A stretch of 32,204 nt of DNA, from the NCBI GenBank assembly GCA_013335175.1, contig JAAXWC010000017.1, positions 1-32,204 of the forward strand. The letters run 5' to 3'. Position numbers and translations under genes: made by a program. The stretch is from Candidatus Roizmanbacteria bacterium (lineage in GTDB: Bacteria > Patescibacteriota > Microgenomatia > UBA1406 > GWC2-37-13). The stretch's first letter is position 1. Every line of letters begins with the position of its first letter. Shown here in pieces: positions 7,392 to 15,599 of this stretch. The notes under the pieces were generated by a model. It searched no databases. It worked only from the letters and a program-made list of their open reading frames with translations, and was not told the DNA's origin.

Positions 7392-8147
7392 ATGACTATA
7401 ATTGATACACTCAAAAACATACTCAATCCAGAAGTCCCGGGAGAATTGCCTTTCTCCTACCGTCGTGTTGCTTCAAAACGGAGACGGAGAACAATGTGTA
7501 TTTCGTTTGATCCATCTGGCAATGTGCTCGTAGTAGCCGCTCCCTATACCAGCGAACGGGCGATCCAGCGATTTCTGTGGGAAAAACAAGAATGGATTCT
7601 CATTCATAGCAATAAGATAAAGAAAGTAATTGTTGCGCCTCGACTTTTTGTTGACGGAGAGTTGTTTTATTATTTAGGCCATCCCTATCCACTTAAAACA
7701 ATGGAGACATCTACTCTGGTCCCGCAATTGGTGCTTTCTGAAACTCATTTTGTTTTTCAGGTTCCCCCTCTTTTTCCCAAAGCAAAGCGAGTCCGTACGC
7801 TAAAAAAATTATTTGAAAAATGGTATTTGAAAAAAGGAGAAGAGGTAGTGCAAAACAGAGTTGCCTATTTTGCAGAGAAAATTGGAGCTCCCTATAAATC
7901 TATTCGTTTAAAAGAAGTAAGTTCTATTTGGGGAAGTTGTTCGCAAGCCGGTAACCTCAATTTTAACTGGCGTTTGATTATGGCCCCTCAGGACGTTCTA
8001 GATTACGTTGTCGTTCACGAGGTCTCCCATCTTCTCCATCATCATCATGGAAAAAGTTTTTGGGCATGTGTGCTAAGCCTCGATTTAGAGTATCGTACCC
8101 ATATCCGCTGGCTGAAAAACAACAAACATCTCCTGAGCTACGAATAG
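7392..8147 (+). CDS. YgjP-like (DUF45) metal-dependent hydrolase
   Basis: 251 aa from the ATG at 7392; an in-frame TTG at 7380 is possible but not needed. The metal site is clear: VVVHEVSHLLHHHHGKSFW, an HExxH motif (209-213) followed by a third His. Just before it are SSIWGSCS and LNFNWRLIMAP, both conserved in the YgjP/DUF45 (PF01863) family. A Q-E-W segment near residue 70 also fits. The E. coli member has been linked to nucleotide hydrolysis, and the fold is related to SprT/wss-type minigluzincins, so the substrate should be left open. The gene stands alone between two minus-strand genes. No good -10 box is evident immediately before the ATG; a TACAGT near 7338 would give a longer leader. 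Confidence 0.85.
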   Translation: MTIIDTLKNILNPEVPGELPFSYRRVASKRRRRTMCISFDPSGNVLVVAAPYTSERAIQRFLWEKQEWILIHSNKIKKVIVAPRLFVDGELFYYLGHPYPLKTMETSTLVPQLVLSETHFVFQVPPLFPKAKRVRTLKKLFEKWYLKKGEEVVQNRVAYFAEKIGAPYKSIRLKEVSSIWGSCSQAGNLNFNWRLIMAPQDVLDYVVVHEVSHLLHHHHGKSFWACVLSLDLEYRTHIRWLKNNKHLLSYE

Positions 8148-8179
8148 ACGAAAACCCAATCAGACAGCACGGTACCTTG

Positions 8180-8503
8180 TTATTTCACCAAGGGGTTTTC
8201 TTTTGCACGAGGCCCCGTTCGTCCGATTAGTTTAAAAAACCGGCTTTCTTTCCCGGTCGAGGTTTGCTCCTGAAACAAAAATGCGAGTTGCTTTTCTTCA
8301 AACTTACTAAAAAACTCTTCCCAGCTTATTTCCTGGAGTGCTTTTTCATTTCCAAATCCAGGAAAATTTATACGCAACAGACCAGGATCCTTCGTTGGAT
8401 CATCCGTAGTCCCCTTCACGGTAGCAGGACGACCCCCTCGCTTTTCTACCCATTCCTGAATTACTTTGTGATCAGTCGTGACCACCGATTTACTTGTTTC
8501 CAT
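8180..8503 (-). CDS. Small conserved hypothetical protein (often mislabelled as glucan-branching protein)
   Basis: 107 aa. The pattern TTDHKVIQEWVEKRGGRPA, then GLLRINFPG, EISWEEFFSKFEEKQLAFL and a C-terminal SRFFKLI belongs to a small family found in many bacteria, sometimes listed as 1,4-alpha-glucan branching protein without support. I know of no established function. The chain is short, charged and has no membrane segment, cysteine cluster or catalytic motif. The long Trp/Phe-rich helix (WEEFFSKFEEKQLAFLF) may be a protein-binding surface. A weak -10 (TATCGT) lies 9 nt before the ATG. The 3' end faces the YgjP-like gene, with 32 bp between the stops. Confidence 0.7.
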   Translation of the reverse strand: METSKSVVTTDHKVIQEWVEKRGGRPATVKGTTDDPTKDPGLLRINFPGFGNEKALQEISWEEFFSKFEEKQLAFLFQEQTSTGKESRFFKLIGRTGPRAKENPLVK

Positions 8504-8572
8504 AGTACGTTCACGATATCGAGTTCGGATAAAAATATATAGTGATTATCGTAAGATTTTTGTAATACGAAT

Positions 8573-8581
8573 TGGTATACT
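8573..8581 (+). promoter_or_regulatory. Extended -10 promoter of the cyclophilin gene
   Basis: TGG followed by TATACT (8576-8581), an extended -10, with 8 nt to the ATG at 8590. No convincing -35 is visible. Confidence 0.5.
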
Positions 8582-8589
8582 AAAAAACT

Positions 8590-9357
8590 ATGAAAAAAGA
8601 ATATATTCTTGTTGGCGGTACTGTTCTCTTCATTGTGATTCTCCTCGGGGTAAGTTATATTTTATCCCAGTCTGGAAGTAAATCGAGAGCTTCAGAACAA
8701 GCAACGCCAACTGCAACCCTTCCTGTCCAACCATCACCAACGGAAGAAGTATCAACTTCTTCTGCACCATTATCAGTTACACCCACTCATTCGAGTCCAA
8801 CACCTATGGCTAAAAAAATTGAGCCAACAAAATCAACCCAGAAAGGGCCATTACAAAAACCTTCACTCACTATCGACACCTCAAAGACGTACACTGCACT
8901 CGTGAAAACATCAGAAGGTACCATTACCATTGCACTGAACGCAAAACAAACACCTATTACCGTAAATAACTTTGTATACCTGTCTCGCCAGGGGTTTTAC
9001 GATAACAGTCCATTTCATCGCGTCATAAACGGATTTATGATTCAAGGCGGAGATCCAACCGGAACAGGTATGGGAGGCCCGGGCTATAAATTCGACGACG
9101 AATCATTTACGGGAGAATATACGCGCGGCACGATAGCGATGGCAAACTCAGGACCAAATACCAATGGTTCTCAGTTTTTTATTATGCATAAAGATTATGC
9201 TCTTCCAAAAAGTTATGTAATTTTCGGCAAGGTTACTGAGGGATTAGATGTTGTAGATAAAATTGCAACAGCTCCCGTTACCGCCAATCAGATGGGTGAA
9301 AGCTCTACTCCAGTAAATCCGGTGAAGATTTTGGAGACAACAATAATCGAGAAGTAA
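8590..9357 (+). CDS. Membrane-tethered cyclophilin-type peptidyl-prolyl isomerase
   Basis: 255 aa. Residues 5-27 form a single hydrophobic anchor (ILVGGTVLFIVILLGVSYIL). A Ser/Thr/Pro-rich linker runs to about residue 92. The rest is a cyclophilin domain, with FHRVINGFMIQGGDP (142-156, containing the catalytic Arg) and NTNGSQFFI (190-198). The position that is Trp in cyclophilin A lies in YALPKSYVIFG, a form common in bacterial cyclophilins. It probably helps fold exported or surface proteins. The proline-rich spacer presumably holds the domain away from the membrane. No lipobox cysteine is visible, so a transmembrane anchor is more likely than a lipoprotein. Confidence 0.93.
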   Translation: MKKEYILVGGTVLFIVILLGVSYILSQSGSKSRASEQATPTATLPVQPSPTEEVSTSSAPLSVTPTHSSPTPMAKKIEPTKSTQKGPLQKPSLTIDTSKTYTALVKTSEGTITIALNAKQTPITVNNFVYLSRQGFYDNSPFHRVINGFMIQGGDPTGTGMGGPGYKFDDESFTGEYTRGTIAMANSGPNTNGSQFFIMHKDYALPKSYVIFGKVTEGLDVVDKIATAPVTANQMGESSTPVNPVKILETTIIEK

Positions 9358-9426
9358 AAAAGCTGCCATTTCGGCTATTATTATGGGCCGTTGTGTGATA
9401 TACTTTACTATCTTCTTCAATATCGT

Positions 9427-9456
9427 TTGATATGGTAAGAAATTATTTGTTATTCT
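9427..9456 (+). promoter_or_regulatory. Promoter of typA
   Basis: TTGATA (9427-9432), an 18-bp spacer and an extended -10 TGT-TATTCT (9451-9456), then seven bases to the ATG at 9464. A further TATACT near 9400 could give a longer leader. Confidence 0.5.
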
Positions 9457-9463
9457 TTTTCAC

Positions 9464-11290
9464 ATGAATATAAAAAATATTGCGATTATCGCCCACGTGG
9501 ATCACGGAAAAACCACACTTGTTGATGCATTACTAAAACAGACCCATACCTTCCGTGACAACCAAAAGGAAATGAGTGAGAATCTTATTATGGATTCTAA
9601 CGATTTAGAGCGTGAAAAAGGGATAACAATTCTTGCTAAGAATACTTCAGTTTTTTATAAAGACTATAAAATTAACATTGTAGATACTCCTGGACATGCC
9701 GATTTCGGTGGCGAGGTCGAACGTGTTATCAATATGGCATCGGGTGCAATTTTATTGGTAGATGCTGCCGAAGGTCCCCTTCCCCAGACGAAGTTCGTAC
9801 TTAAAAAAGCCCTTCAGGCCGGTCTTCGCATTATTTTAGTTATCAATAAAATTGATAAAAAAGATGCCCGTTGCGATGAAGTAATCTCCGATGTTGAGAA
9901 TTTATTTCTCGAATTAGCAGAAGATGATTCTTCTCTTAACTTCTCTATTTTATATGCAGTAGGTCGAGACGGAAAAGCATTTTTCTCGTTGCCCGAAAAT
10001 TACTCAAGCGATATGCCTGGCGATCTTTCTCCCCTCTTTGAAACTATTTTAAAGGAAGTTCCAGACAGTTCAAAGGACGAAGAAAAACCGTTCCAAATGC
10101 TTATTTCCACTCTGGATTACGACAACTATGTCGGTAAACTGTGTATTGGTATGGTAACCCGAGGCAAGCTGCAAAAAAATCAGTCTGTTGCATTGGTTGA
10201 AGAGAGCGGAGTTAAGGGAACCTATCGGGTACAAAAACTGTATACGACCGAAGGATTAAACCGAAAAGAGGTTGAAGAAGTTACTGCTGGAGATATTGTG
10301 GCTGTTGCAGGTATCCCAGAACTCACCATTGGACAGACACTTACCGATCCATCCGATCCTGAAGCACTTCCAAGTATAGATATAGAAGATCCCACCATTA
10401 AAGTGACGATTGGACCAAACACTAGTCCGTTTGGCGGAAAAGAAGGCAAATTTTGTACTTCTCGACAGATAAAAGAACGTTTAACAAAAGAAAAAGAAAC
10501 GAATCTTGGTCTTCGTATTGAAGAAGACCCTGAAGGCGTAAACTTTGTTGTTCATGGCCGAGGAGAACTTCATCTATCTGTTCTTATTGAAACCATGCGA
10601 CGAGAAGGATTCGAACTCGAAATTTCGAAACCTCAGGTAATTTATAAAACCATAGATGGGAATGTTTGTGAACCATTTGAAGAAGTAACAATCGATGTGC
10701 ACAAAGATTACATGGGTGCAATTACCGAAGAGCTTGGAAAACGAAAAGGGATCATGAAGGATATGTCTACCGACGAAAATGATAATGTACGTCTTGTGTA
10801 TAAAATATCAAGTCAAAACTTACTCGGAATTCGAAACACGCTGCTCACCACAACCCGAGGTACTGCCCTTATGAGTAGTTACTTTTTAGGATATGAACCA
10901 CGCGGTTCAAAGATGGATTCTACGCGAAATGGAGCTCTTATTGCGACTCAAACCGGTCCTTCTCTTACCTATGGTCTGGTAAACGCGCAAGAACGAGGTA
11001 CCTTGTTCATCGGTCCGGGCGTTGAGGTTTACGAAGGAATGGTTGTCGGTGTATCTTCACGAGATTTAGATATTGAAGTCAACGTATGTAAGGCAAAGCA
11101 ACTTACCAATAATCGTTCATCGGGAGAAGGAGTCTCAATTCCTATCGAACCGCCCTCTCCTCTTTCGTTAGAGCAGGCACTCGATTTTATCAACGACGAC
11201 GAGCTGTTGGAAGTAACTCCTAAAAACATTCGAATCCGTAAGAAATATCTTACTCCGGGAGAACGACGAACAAAAGGACGAAAGAATTAA
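9464..11290 (+). CDS. typA: Translational GTPase TypA/BipA
   Basis: 608 aa, the usual length. It is a ribosome-binding GTPase of the elongation factor G family, involved in 50S assembly and stress adaptation. The G motifs are intact: G1 AHVDHGKTT (10-18), a switch I region ending in REKGITI (G2), G3 DTPGHADF (74-81), G4 NKID (128-131). The long C-terminus has the TypA-specific block [18 protein letters not shown]-like and ends in [16 protein letters not shown], close to the canonical TypA tail. The first ATG is the only sensible start, since the P-loop begins nine residues in. It is followed after 17 bp by a convergent gene; a weak GGAA/TTCC hairpin plus T-run (11291-11309) may terminate it. 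Confidence 0.97.
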   Translation: MNIKNIAIIAHVDHGKTTLVDALLKQTHTFRDNQKEMSENLIMDSNDLEREKGITILAKNTSVFYKDYKINIVDTPGHADFGGEVERVINMASGAILLVDAAEGPLPQTKFVLKKALQAGLRIILVINKIDKKDARCDEVISDVENLFLELAEDDSSLNFSILYAVGRDGKAFFSLPENYSSDMPGDLSPLFETILKEVPDSSKDEEKPFQMLISTLDYDNYVGKLCIGMVTRGKLQKNQSVALVEESGVKGTYRVQKLYTTEGLNRKEVEEVTAGDIVAVAGIPELTIGQTLTDPSDPEALPSIDIEDPTIKVTIGPNTSPFGGKEGKFCTSRQIKERLTKEKETNLGLRIEEDPEGVNFVVHGRGELHLSVLIETMRREGFELEISKPQVIYKTIDGNVCEPFEEVTIDVHKDYMGAITEELGKRKGIMKDMSTDENDNVRLVYKISSQNLLGIRNTLLTTTRGTALMSSYFLGYEPRGSKMDSTRNGALIATQTGPSLTYGLVNAQERGTLFIGPGVEVYEGMVVGVSSRDLDIEVNVCKAKQLTNNRSSGEGVSIPIEPPSPLSLEQALDFINDDELLEVTPKNIRIRKKYLTPGERRTKGRKN

Positions 11291-11307
11291 GGAACAATTA
11301 TTCCTTT

Positions 11308-12195
11308 TTATTTGACAGCAGTAATAAACGCCATATCTTTTCGGTGAATGGTCTGACTTGCTGGTATTTCGGGAAGGATACCTTTGAGTACTTCATCAAC
11401 AAACCGACGGTTTATTACATACTCTGGTTTTTCGAATTGAATAGACTGAAAGCCGATATCTTCAAGTTCTTTATGGATTAACGAAGGTGAGTTCAGTGTA
11501 CTATCCGATTCAATCACAAGTAAGACTCCTCCTTTTTTTAAAACACGAAACGCTTCTTCAAAATAGAGTACTCTGTTGCTTTTTTCCATCATTATTTTAT
11601 GAGGCGGGGCAAACAACGTATCTATTTTTTCAATAAATAAGATACTGTGAACGGAGTGAAATGATGCATCGGTAAACGGCATATCTAAGGCATTCCCAAC
11701 GTGCAATTCATGAGCAAATTTTTGCTGATCATTTCCTATAGGATTTTCTCTTTGTAAAACTACTGTGTACCCTTGAGCAGATACATTTGTTACTGTTTTT
11801 ACAAACTCGCGTTGGGAAGTTCCCGGATTGTGAGTAACTAATAGAGCAACATGGCGATCTACGTTTAATACCTTTGTTACCTCATTTAAAATTTTTTGAA
11901 AAGAGGGTAAAAAAGATCCGTAGGTAAATGTTTTTGGCTCCAAGTTAAGAAGACCCTCAGCCAGAAGCAAAAACTGCTGTTTTTTTTGTTTAAAGGCAGT
12001 AAAAGATCCGCCTAGACCAAAATATTTTTGTATTAAATACAAGTTGTTTGGGTCGTTGGAAGACTGTGTTGAAAGAAGATTATAAAGCTTGGATACCTCC
12101 GAAGTGGAAATTTCACCCGGACGAAGATGGTTAAGTTTTGCTATTTCACCGAGGTAATAGCTAGTATTTCCAAACGAAGCACTCTGAGGATTCAT
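11308..12195 (-). CDS. Methyltransferase-like protein with a missing SAM motif I
   Basis: 295 aa. The central part has the late motifs of a class I (Methyltransf_11-like) enzyme: VGNALDMPFTDASFHSVHSI (motifs II-III) and EEAFRVLKKGGVLLVIE (motif IV/V). Motif I, normally DxGxGxG, is not visible; the expected position holds VALLVTHNPGTSQREFV. The ~100-residue N-terminus is unrecognised. It is either a divergent enzyme or one that has lost SAM binding. It has its own promoter with TTGCAT (12226-12231), a 17-bp spacer and TATAAT (12203-12208), with seven bases to the ATG, so it is not part of the cluster upstream. Confidence 0.6.
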   Translation of the reverse strand: MNPQSASFGNTSYYLGEIAKLNHLRPGEISTSEVSKLYNLLSTQSSNDPNNLYLIQKYFGLGGSFTAFKQKKQQFLLLAEGLLNLEPKTFTYGSFLPSFQKILNEVTKVLNVDRHVALLVTHNPGTSQREFVKTVTNVSAQGYTVVLQRENPIGNDQQKFAHELHVGNALDMPFTDASFHSVHSILFIEKIDTLFAPPHKIMMEKSNRVLYFEEAFRVLKKGGVLLVIESDSTLNSPSLIHKELEDIGFQSIQFEKPEYVINRRFVDEVLKGILPEIPASQTIHRKDMAFITAVK

Positions 12196-12202
12196 ACCGT
12201 AT

Positions 12203-12231
12203 ATTATACTATAGGATTATAATAAATGCAA
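12203..12231 (-). promoter_or_regulatory. Promoter of the methyltransferase-like gene
   Basis: On the minus strand TTGCAT, 17 bp, TATAAT, then seven bases to the ATG at 12195. Confidence 0.6.
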
Positions 12232-12269
12232 AAAATTAGGAAACTTTATCATCAAAAACAGTAGTATGT

Positions 12270-12402
12270 CTACTTGGCCATTCCCTGTACAACTGCAACT
12301 GCCTGATTCTTTGTTCGTACGGTAATGGTTTTATTTGGATCAAAAGCACAGGAAATACGAATGGTAGTACGAAGATATTTACCGTTTTGTTCTTTTTTTC
12401 CT
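12270..12402 (-). other. Open frame just past the DUF5615-like stop: possible frameshifted extension
   Basis: On the minus strand this stretch reads, without a stop, KKGKKEQNGKYLRTTIRI, a further CAFDPNKTITVRTKNQ, and AVAVVQGMAK before TAG (12270-12272). It has no ATG of its own. It joins the preceding 148-aa gene if one A is dropped from the A8GGA7 tract (about 12396-12412). It could be a real C-terminal extension reached by slippage, a homopolymer assembly error, or a gene relic. The rest of the gap to 12195 is promoter and AT-rich DNA. Confidence 0.3.
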
Positions 12403-12825
12403 TTTTTTTATTTTTTCTAAATAATATCGTTTTATGCTTTTAATTTTTTGAAATGGTTCTCCAATATATGGAATAAACCATACCTTATCAACAAGGTGCG
12501 AAGCTTTATAATTTGTAAAGAATTTTTGAACTTGCTCACCCAAACCCTCAATAGTCTCTCCTCTTAATGTATTATATGAAGAATGAACCACATATCCCGT
12601 GGCTCCGTTTTCAGCATTTACTTCCTCAAAAATTGTGGTGTCTCCTGTAAAAACGGGCAATCTATGTTTTGTATATTTTTCAGTCATCACTGAATCTTTT
12701 AAGCTAACCCCTTTTTCACTCCTACTAATATTTTTTATTTTCCAATCAGTCTTAGTAACGTAGGGTTTTAAATTAGCATCTGCGTTTTCATCCCATACTA
12801 TAATGCCCTTTTTTGTTTTTTTCAT
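12379..12825 (-). CDS. DUF5615-like (PIN-like) protein, putative toxin
   Basis: 148 aa. The N-terminal ~95 residues follow the DUF5615/Mut7-C-like PIN pattern: a first acidic site in IVWDENADANLKPYV, then KGVSLKDSVM (GVxD-like) and LPVFTGDTTIFEEV, where TGD takes the place of the usual TxDxDF. This family is the standard partner of DUF433 proteins, which is the gene directly upstream (overlapping by 38 bp). An RNase toxin role is inferred from that pairing and was not shown for this family member. The C-terminus is a run of Lys/Arg coded by two A-tracts; the true end may be different (see the open frame at 12270-12402). Confidence 0.55.
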   Translation of the reverse strand: MKKTKKGIIVWDENADANLKPYVTKTDWKIKNISRSEKGVSLKDSVMTEKYTKHRLPVFTGDTTIFEEVNAENGATGYVVHSSYNTLRGETIEGLGEQVQKFFTNYKASHLVDKVWFIPYIGEPFQKIKSIKRYYLEKIKKRKKRTKR

Positions 12826-13042
12826 CTAAATTAAATTCTTCAGATAATATAGTTATTAGTTTAGAAATGTGGTTTGTCTTTACTGTAGGAAAAGCTTGTT
12901 TTATTTGACTTATCGACAATCCATTTGAGATGTATTTTAAAACCAAAGTTACCGGGACCCTAGTACCTTTAAATACTGCCTTTCCCCCAAGGACATCGGA
13001 ATCCTTTGATATTATTTCATCAATTTTTTGTTTTTGAATCAT
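12788..13042 (-). CDS. DUF433 family protein, putative antitoxin
   Basis: 84 aa. The DUF433 signature is clear: SDVLGGKAVFKGTRVPVTLV, then NGLSISQIKQAFP and a C-terminal helix HISKLITILSE. DUF433 is a small winged-helix/HTH-like domain usually found as the antitoxin-like partner upstream of DUF5615 proteins, as here. It overlaps the gene before it by 23 bp and the gene after it by 38 bp, so the three are surely co-transcribed and probably translationally coupled. Autoregulation by the DUF433 protein would be typical for such modules, but I see no obvious operator repeat at the promoter. Confidence 0.8.
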   Translation of the reverse strand: MIQKQKIDEIISKDSDVLGGKAVFKGTRVPVTLVLKYISNGLSISQIKQAFPTVKTNHISKLITILSEEFNLDEKNKKGHYSMG

Positions 13043-13259
13043 GGTTTTCTAAAGTTAATTTTATTGTATTTGCTAGATCAGAAGCAACAGACTTGGGTAA
13101 GGTGACTCTAGAAACAACAGCTCCTTCTAATTGATTCCGAGGATTAATGTATACAAACTCTAATGTAACGTCCACATCTGTTACAGTTACGCTTGCTAAC
13201 TGTGAGTACGAAGTACCAATGACAGAATTTGGGTTAACCTTTATTTCTTGTTTGTCCAT
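13020..13259 (-). CDS. Small DUF3467-like protein
   Basis: 79 aa, first gene of a three-gene overlapping cluster. The pattern is two strands (VTVTDVDVTLEFVYINP), a VVSRVTLPKSVASDLANTI segment and a final helix. It resembles DUF3467, small proteins with an RVxxxP...A..L ending, but similarity is by pattern only. No catalytic residues stand out. Placement upstream of a DUF433/DUF5615-like pair is unusual; it could be an additional subunit of the module. The promoter has TTGCAA, an 18-bp spacer and TAGAAT, ending 9 nt before the ATG. An alternative is a chance neighbour sharing the transcript. Confidence 0.5.
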   Translation of the reverse strand: MDKQEIKVNPNSVIGTSYSQLASVTVTDVDVTLEFVYINPRNQLEGAVVSRVTLPKSVASDLANTIKLTLENHDSKTKN

Positions 13260-13340
13260 TATGGTTTAATTCTATATATATTTATAACTTTTTTGCAAGT
13301 GGTATATTTTATCACAAACTAGCCTCACATTCAATTATCT

Positions 13341-13910
13341 CTACCCGATTTTTCGCAGATACTGTTCTAAGTATGCCTCCTCCATCCCAAGAGAATGCAA
13401 TAGACTATGTATTTCTTCAAAAGTTCGTCCTTCTGCAGTAAGCTTTTTTATAAGAGCTTCTATAGTTTCACGAATATCATACGGGAAAATAACCCATGCC
13501 TCGGTGGTATCGATATAAAAATCGGGGGTGAATGAAGCCCACGGTTTCTTAAATAGCGCGGCTGTACCAATTGAAGCGGGTTTTTTTGAAAACAGGTGTT
13601 CAATCCCCTTTAGAAAGGTATTTCCCGAATCGGAAAGGTCGTCTACGAACAGAACGTGTTTCCCTTGTATGGTTTCCGATACAGGGTACGTTACTACCGG
13701 CAGGGTATGGACGCCAACCGTAGTATAACTTTTGATAGTACAGGTAGTAATCGGGAGAGAAAGCGTATCAGAGAGAATGTGTGAAAGTGTAAGGCCGCCC
13801 CGGGCGGCAGCGACGATCAGATCGTAAGATTTTCCGCTTGCTTCAATTCGTTCAGCCAGAGAAAGGGCTAAATCATTCAGTTCTTTCCAGGAAAGGGTTT
13901 TAAATTCCAT
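13341..13910 (-). CDS. Phosphoribosyltransferase (purine type)
   Basis: 189 aa. The PRPP-binding loop is HVLFVDDLSDSGNTF (about residues 85-99), and an upstream AAARGGL loop binds pyrophosphate; both fit type I phosphoribosyltransferases of the xanthine-guanine/hypoxanthine salvage group. The ~60-residue C-terminus after WVIFPYDIRETIEALIKK is longer than in Gpt and holds a helical LTAEGRTFEEIHSLLHSLG part. It likely salvages a purine base from PRPP; the base is not predictable. I prefer the ATG at 13910 over an in-frame TTG at 13943 that overlaps the upstream gene. It is separated from the upstream membrane-protein gene by 25 bp and is probably in its operon. Confidence 0.85.
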   Translation of the reverse strand: MEFKTLSWKELNDLALSLAERIEASGKSYDLIVAAARGGLTLSHILSDTLSLPITTCTIKSYTTVGVHTLPVVTYPVSETIQGKHVLFVDDLSDSGNTFLKGIEHLFSKKPASIGTAALFKKPWASFTPDFYIDTTEAWVIFPYDIRETIEALIKKLTAEGRTFEEIHSLLHSLGMEEAYLEQYLRKIG

Positions 13911-13935
13911 TGCAGTTGAGTCAAATAATAATCCA

Positions 13936-15582
13936 TTACACAATCTCTTCTTTTCTGGCGCGGATAAAAGATATCCACTCCTCTATTACCTCAATAATCA
14001 GTTTAAAGGGTGCTTCGATAATAAAGTCAAAGAATACAATAAAAAAGTTGAAGCGGGCCAATTCCTGCGAAAAGAATTTACCCAAAGAAAGTACGGGAAT
14101 AAAGAGCAAATCAACGAGCGGAGTAAAAAATCCGTCGCGTTCAACCAATCTGTATTCTTTACTTACTTCCTTAATACGGTACGCAAAAAACGAAATAACA
14201 CTTACAAAGAAAATGAAAATAGCTTGTGATATCGCGTTAAAATGAAGAATGCTTAATGCTTCATGTATAAGATAAAGAACTACGATAAAGACAACACTGT
14301 AGAGTACCGTAAATACAACCTGTCGTTTTTTGCCGCGTGCCTTTGGTTTCTTGGTAATCAGTGCGACGCTTGTTTCAAATGACTGATCGTTGTCGATAAT
14401 TTCAGTGAGTCTTTGTCCAATACGGATAGTATTATCTTCCCCGGGAAGTTTGATAAACATAAGAATAATCATCATGAGCGTGGGGGGAAACAGGGTGTTT
14501 ACACCGATAGAAAACCAGCTTACTTCTCCAAAAAAGAGTATTGAAAGCGGATACTCGAGAATAAGTGCGAGCACCATTTTTGTTGCAAAAATATAGACAA
14601 GACTTTTGAATGCAAGCGTTTGGAGACGCTTCTGCGTTTGGTCATATTTTTCCTTGCAAATACGATTTACCTCCTGTATCAGCAGTTCTTTTCGAGTAAT
14701 AATAGCGCGGAGAGACGCAGGCTTCTCTTTTACCAGTTCAGACAAAACAAGAAACGGCGGAAGTTGTTTTCGGGTAAATTTACTAAGCTTATCAATGAGC
14801 GGGTTTTGAATCATCTCATCTATTTTCTTAGCTATGGCAGGCAATTTTTCTACGATTTCCTTACGTTCCTCCTCCGAATACTGCGATAAAGGTTGATAGT
14901 ACAACGTAAAAAGATGGTACCGCTGAAATGGAAGATCACTTTTTCGGAATGCTTTCTCTAACGCTACAAAGAAGAATGCATCTTTCTGTTCATCTTCCAT
15001 CCCCTCAATTCGTATTTTTTGGCGCATTGTCTGATAAATAAAGAAGGTAATACAGGAGTTTCGTGCTGTTTCTGCAGGATTAAGTGTCTCCTCTATTTCA
15101 CAGGTAAGAAGATCAAAAATGAATCGAGACAAAACAGCTTTATGGGAAGAAGATACATGCTCTAAGACCTGTTTCTTGATATCTAAATATAGATCAATCA
15201 GTTTTTGTATGGTTGAGATGTCAGACTCACCGAGCATGCCATTTTCAAAATAACGCGCCCACATAAGCTCTCGTAGTAAATTTTCAGCTTCTCCTTTTCC
15301 TTCTGGATTGAGGGCAAGACGTCGTCGCAACATACGATCTACTGCAGCGCGGCGAATAAGGTGCTCTTCACGAAACTCGACAGCATTGCGGACTTTTTCG
15401 TAGGTGAGTGCCAAAAAAGAGACAGTCTGCGAAACAGTAAGTTTACTGATATCATCTGGACGTCGTTTCGGTTTGATAGAACTGACACATTGGACGAGTG
15501 CTTCAGAATACTGAGAAAGTTCTATCGGTACAGGTTCTTCGCGGGGTACTTCAATAACTGGTGTGCTAACAGGGGTTTCCAT
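13936..15582 (-). CDS. Conserved membrane protein of unknown function
   Basis: 548 aa, not recognised. The first ~320 residues are soluble, helical and charged, with several RxR and EE-rich helices. Four to five hydrophobic segments follow: about residues 345-370 (VYIFATKMVLALILEYPLSI), 378-398 (GVNTLFPPTLMMIILMFI), 440-460 (VLYSVVFIVVLYLI), 470-490 (AISQAIFIFFVSVISFFAY), and possibly one near the end (FNFFIVFFDFIIEAPFKL). Proteins with this arrangement occur in CPR genomes, to my memory without an assigned role. No catalytic motif is evident. The TATAAT at 15594-15599 lies 11 nt before the ATG, overlapping the end region of the pyrophosphorylase gene. Confidence 0.7.
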   Translation of the reverse strand: METPVSTPVIEVPREEPVPIELSQYSEALVQCVSSIKPKRRPDDISKLTVSQTVSFLALTYEKVRNAVEFREEHLIRRAAVDRMLRRRLALNPEGKGEAENLLRELMWARYFENGMLGESDISTIQKLIDLYLDIKKQVLEHVSSSHKAVLSRFIFDLLTCEIEETLNPAETARNSCITFFIYQTMRQKIRIEGMEDEQKDAFFFVALEKAFRKSDLPFQRYHLFTLYYQPLSQYSEEERKEIVEKLPAIAKKIDEMIQNPLIDKLSKFTRKQLPPFLVLSELVKEKPASLRAIITRKELLIQEVNRICKEKYDQTQKRLQTLAFKSLVYIFATKMVLALILEYPLSILFFGEVSWFSIGVNTLFPPTLMMIILMFIKLPGEDNTIRIGQRLTEIIDNDQSFETSVALITKKPKARGKKRQVVFTVLYSVVFIVVLYLIHEALSILHFNAISQAIFIFFVSVISFFAYRIKEVSKEYRLVERDGFFTPLVDLLFIPVLSLGKFFSQELARFNFFIVFFDFIIEAPFKLIIEVIEEWISFIRARKEEIV

Positions 15583-15593
15583 AAAACTAGTTT

Positions 15594-15599
15594 ATTATA
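15594..15599 (-). promoter_or_regulatory. -10 box of the membrane-protein/phosphoribosyltransferase unit
   Basis: TATAAT on the minus strand, 11 bases before the ATG at 15582 and directly after the pyrophosphorylase stop. Confidence 0.55.

Noticed and set aside
13911-13943. TTG start of the phosphoribosyltransferase at 13943
   Set aside because: It overlaps the upstream gene, uses a rare start codon and adds residues with no family counterpart.
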